Shown here piece by piece: positions 63,613-64,000 of a stretch of 64,000 nt of DNA. The notes beneath the pieces are model-generated. The model ran no database searches and had not been told where the DNA came from. It was given only the letters and a program-made list of their open reading frames with translations. This DNA comes from Cochleicola gelatinilyticus. GTDB taxonomy: Bacteria; Bacteroidota; Bacteroidia; Flavobacteriales; Flavobacteriaceae. A program made the position numbers and the translations under genes. The stretch is from contig NZ_LRXL01000026.1 of assembly GCF_001637325.1 (NCBI RefSeq), forward strand, positions 372,001 to 436,000. Reading direction: 5' to 3'. The first letter of the stretch is position 1; each line of letters starts with the position of its first letter.

Positions 63613-64000
63613 CAGAAGAGAGGTTGTTTTGTTCAAGTCCCATTAGAAGTATCAGACTTCCAGAGATACCTTGCGAAAAGGACAATTCTTTTTTGCTTAG
63701 CAATGTGTTTTTATTACAATAATCTGCTAGCGTAGTTAATACCTTTTGCCTGTATATACCGAGTTGTTTTTCGTATAAACTATTTAGTTCGGGGAGTTGT
63801 ACGTATGGTTTCAAAAAGTAAAGCAACAATAAAACCCCTCCTGAGCCGTACAGTAATGAGGTGTCCTCTGTGTTTTTAAAATATTCCTCTAAGCGATTTA
63901 CCTCTTTTATCATATAAGGAGTAAGTTCTTTCATTTTTTGGTCATCCTCGAGAATCTCATATCCTCGATAGAGACTGTAAAAAATTCCGAGATCACCATA
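63587..64000 (-). CDS. LanC-like protein lacking zinc ligands (5' end beyond the window)
   Basis: Only the C-terminal 137 residues are inside the window, and the frame stays open to base 64000, where it reads YGDLGIFYSLYRGYEI, the segment that follows the first zinc Cys of LanC. The next zinc motif (Cys-His-Gly in the true LanC) is here LLYGSGGVLLLLYF, with Leu-Tyr replacing Cys-His. The last LanC hairpin NGRAGV becomes SQGISGS. It is thus a LanC-fold protein that cannot bind zinc in the usual way; it may be a binding or scaffold partner, or a degenerate copy. Whether the first Cys is present lies just past the edge. Confidence 0.75.
   Translation of the reverse strand, partial: YGDLGIFYSLYRGYEILEDDQKMKELTPYMIKEVNRLEEYFKNTEDTSLLYGSGGVLLLLYFLKPYVQLPELNSLYEKQLGIYRQKVLTTLADYCNKNTLLSKKELSFSQGISGSLILLMGLEQNNLSSAKLFYLDH

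Overview
The window comes from a flavobacterium (Bacteroidota). The DNA is AT-rich and has few purine-rich ribosome sites. Several upstream regions carry the Bacteroidota -7 motif TAnnTTTG. Three secreted proteins end in a type IX secretion (T9SS) C-terminal sorting domain, and TonB-dependent receptors and SCxxC-less lipobox lipoproteins are common. I cannot name the genus.

Layout. (1) 0-17 kb is mostly household metabolism: agmatinase/arginine decarboxylase (polyamines), an RluB-type pseudouridine synthase with an unusual active site, KatG, a HipA-like kinase paired with a DUF3037 protein, and a mevalonate/isoprenoid block (UbiA prenyltransferase, mevalonate kinase-like GHMP kinase, diphosphomevalonate decarboxylase) interrupted by a T9SS protein. 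Next come a BaiN/HI0933-type flavoprotein and a group II PLP decarboxylase. (2) 17-20 kb has a T9SS beta-helix protein and a membrane-anchored endonuclease/exonuclease/phosphatase protein. (3) 20-29.9 kb is a single heme/iron-uptake operon: TonB receptor, HmuY-like lipoprotein, HmuY-like T9SS protein, DUF6607, ankyrin, DUF2271 and a PepSY-flavodoxin-FAD reductase. It lies behind a promoter with three dyads that look like repressor sites. (4) 30-38.4 kb holds formaldehyde dehydrogenase plus an HbpS-like protein with a divergent AraC regulator, then a molybdenum-enzyme operon (FdhF/YdeP oxidoreductase, DUF7009-like, FdhD, a P-loop NTPase-MobA fusion, a membrane protein). (5) 38.6-45.7 kb has a flavodoxin-like protein, a KefC-type antiporter, MarC, AraC, a methyltransferase, an NmrA-like reductase and a lipoprotein hydrolase.

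(6) 46.1-64.0 kb (cut by the window edge) is the most interesting part: a class I lanthipeptide cluster with an unusual set of tailoring enzymes. Three tandem precursor genes (58-60 aa; the first is easily missed) share a leader ending in a Gly-Ala site and a core ending in SCCRRSC. They are followed by a TonB-type outer-membrane protein and a peptide arginase (UPF0489) that could turn the invariant Arg-Arg into ornithines. After an opposed block (response regulator, TPR histidine kinase, acidic lipoprotein, signal-less S41 peptidase, DUF6169-like protein) comes an operon: LanC, an LLM flavin oxidoreductase (candidate dehydroalanine reductase), full-length LanB, a C39-peptidase ABC exporter, a small membrane protein and an Asp/Asn beta-hydroxylase. 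A convergent second LanC-like protein without zinc ligands runs off the end. The predicted product is a lanthionine peptide that may also carry ornithine, a D-amino acid and hydroxy-aspartate. Each of these modifications is an inference from gene content and has not been observed.

I saw no rRNA, tRNA, CRISPR array, insertion sequence or phage genes.
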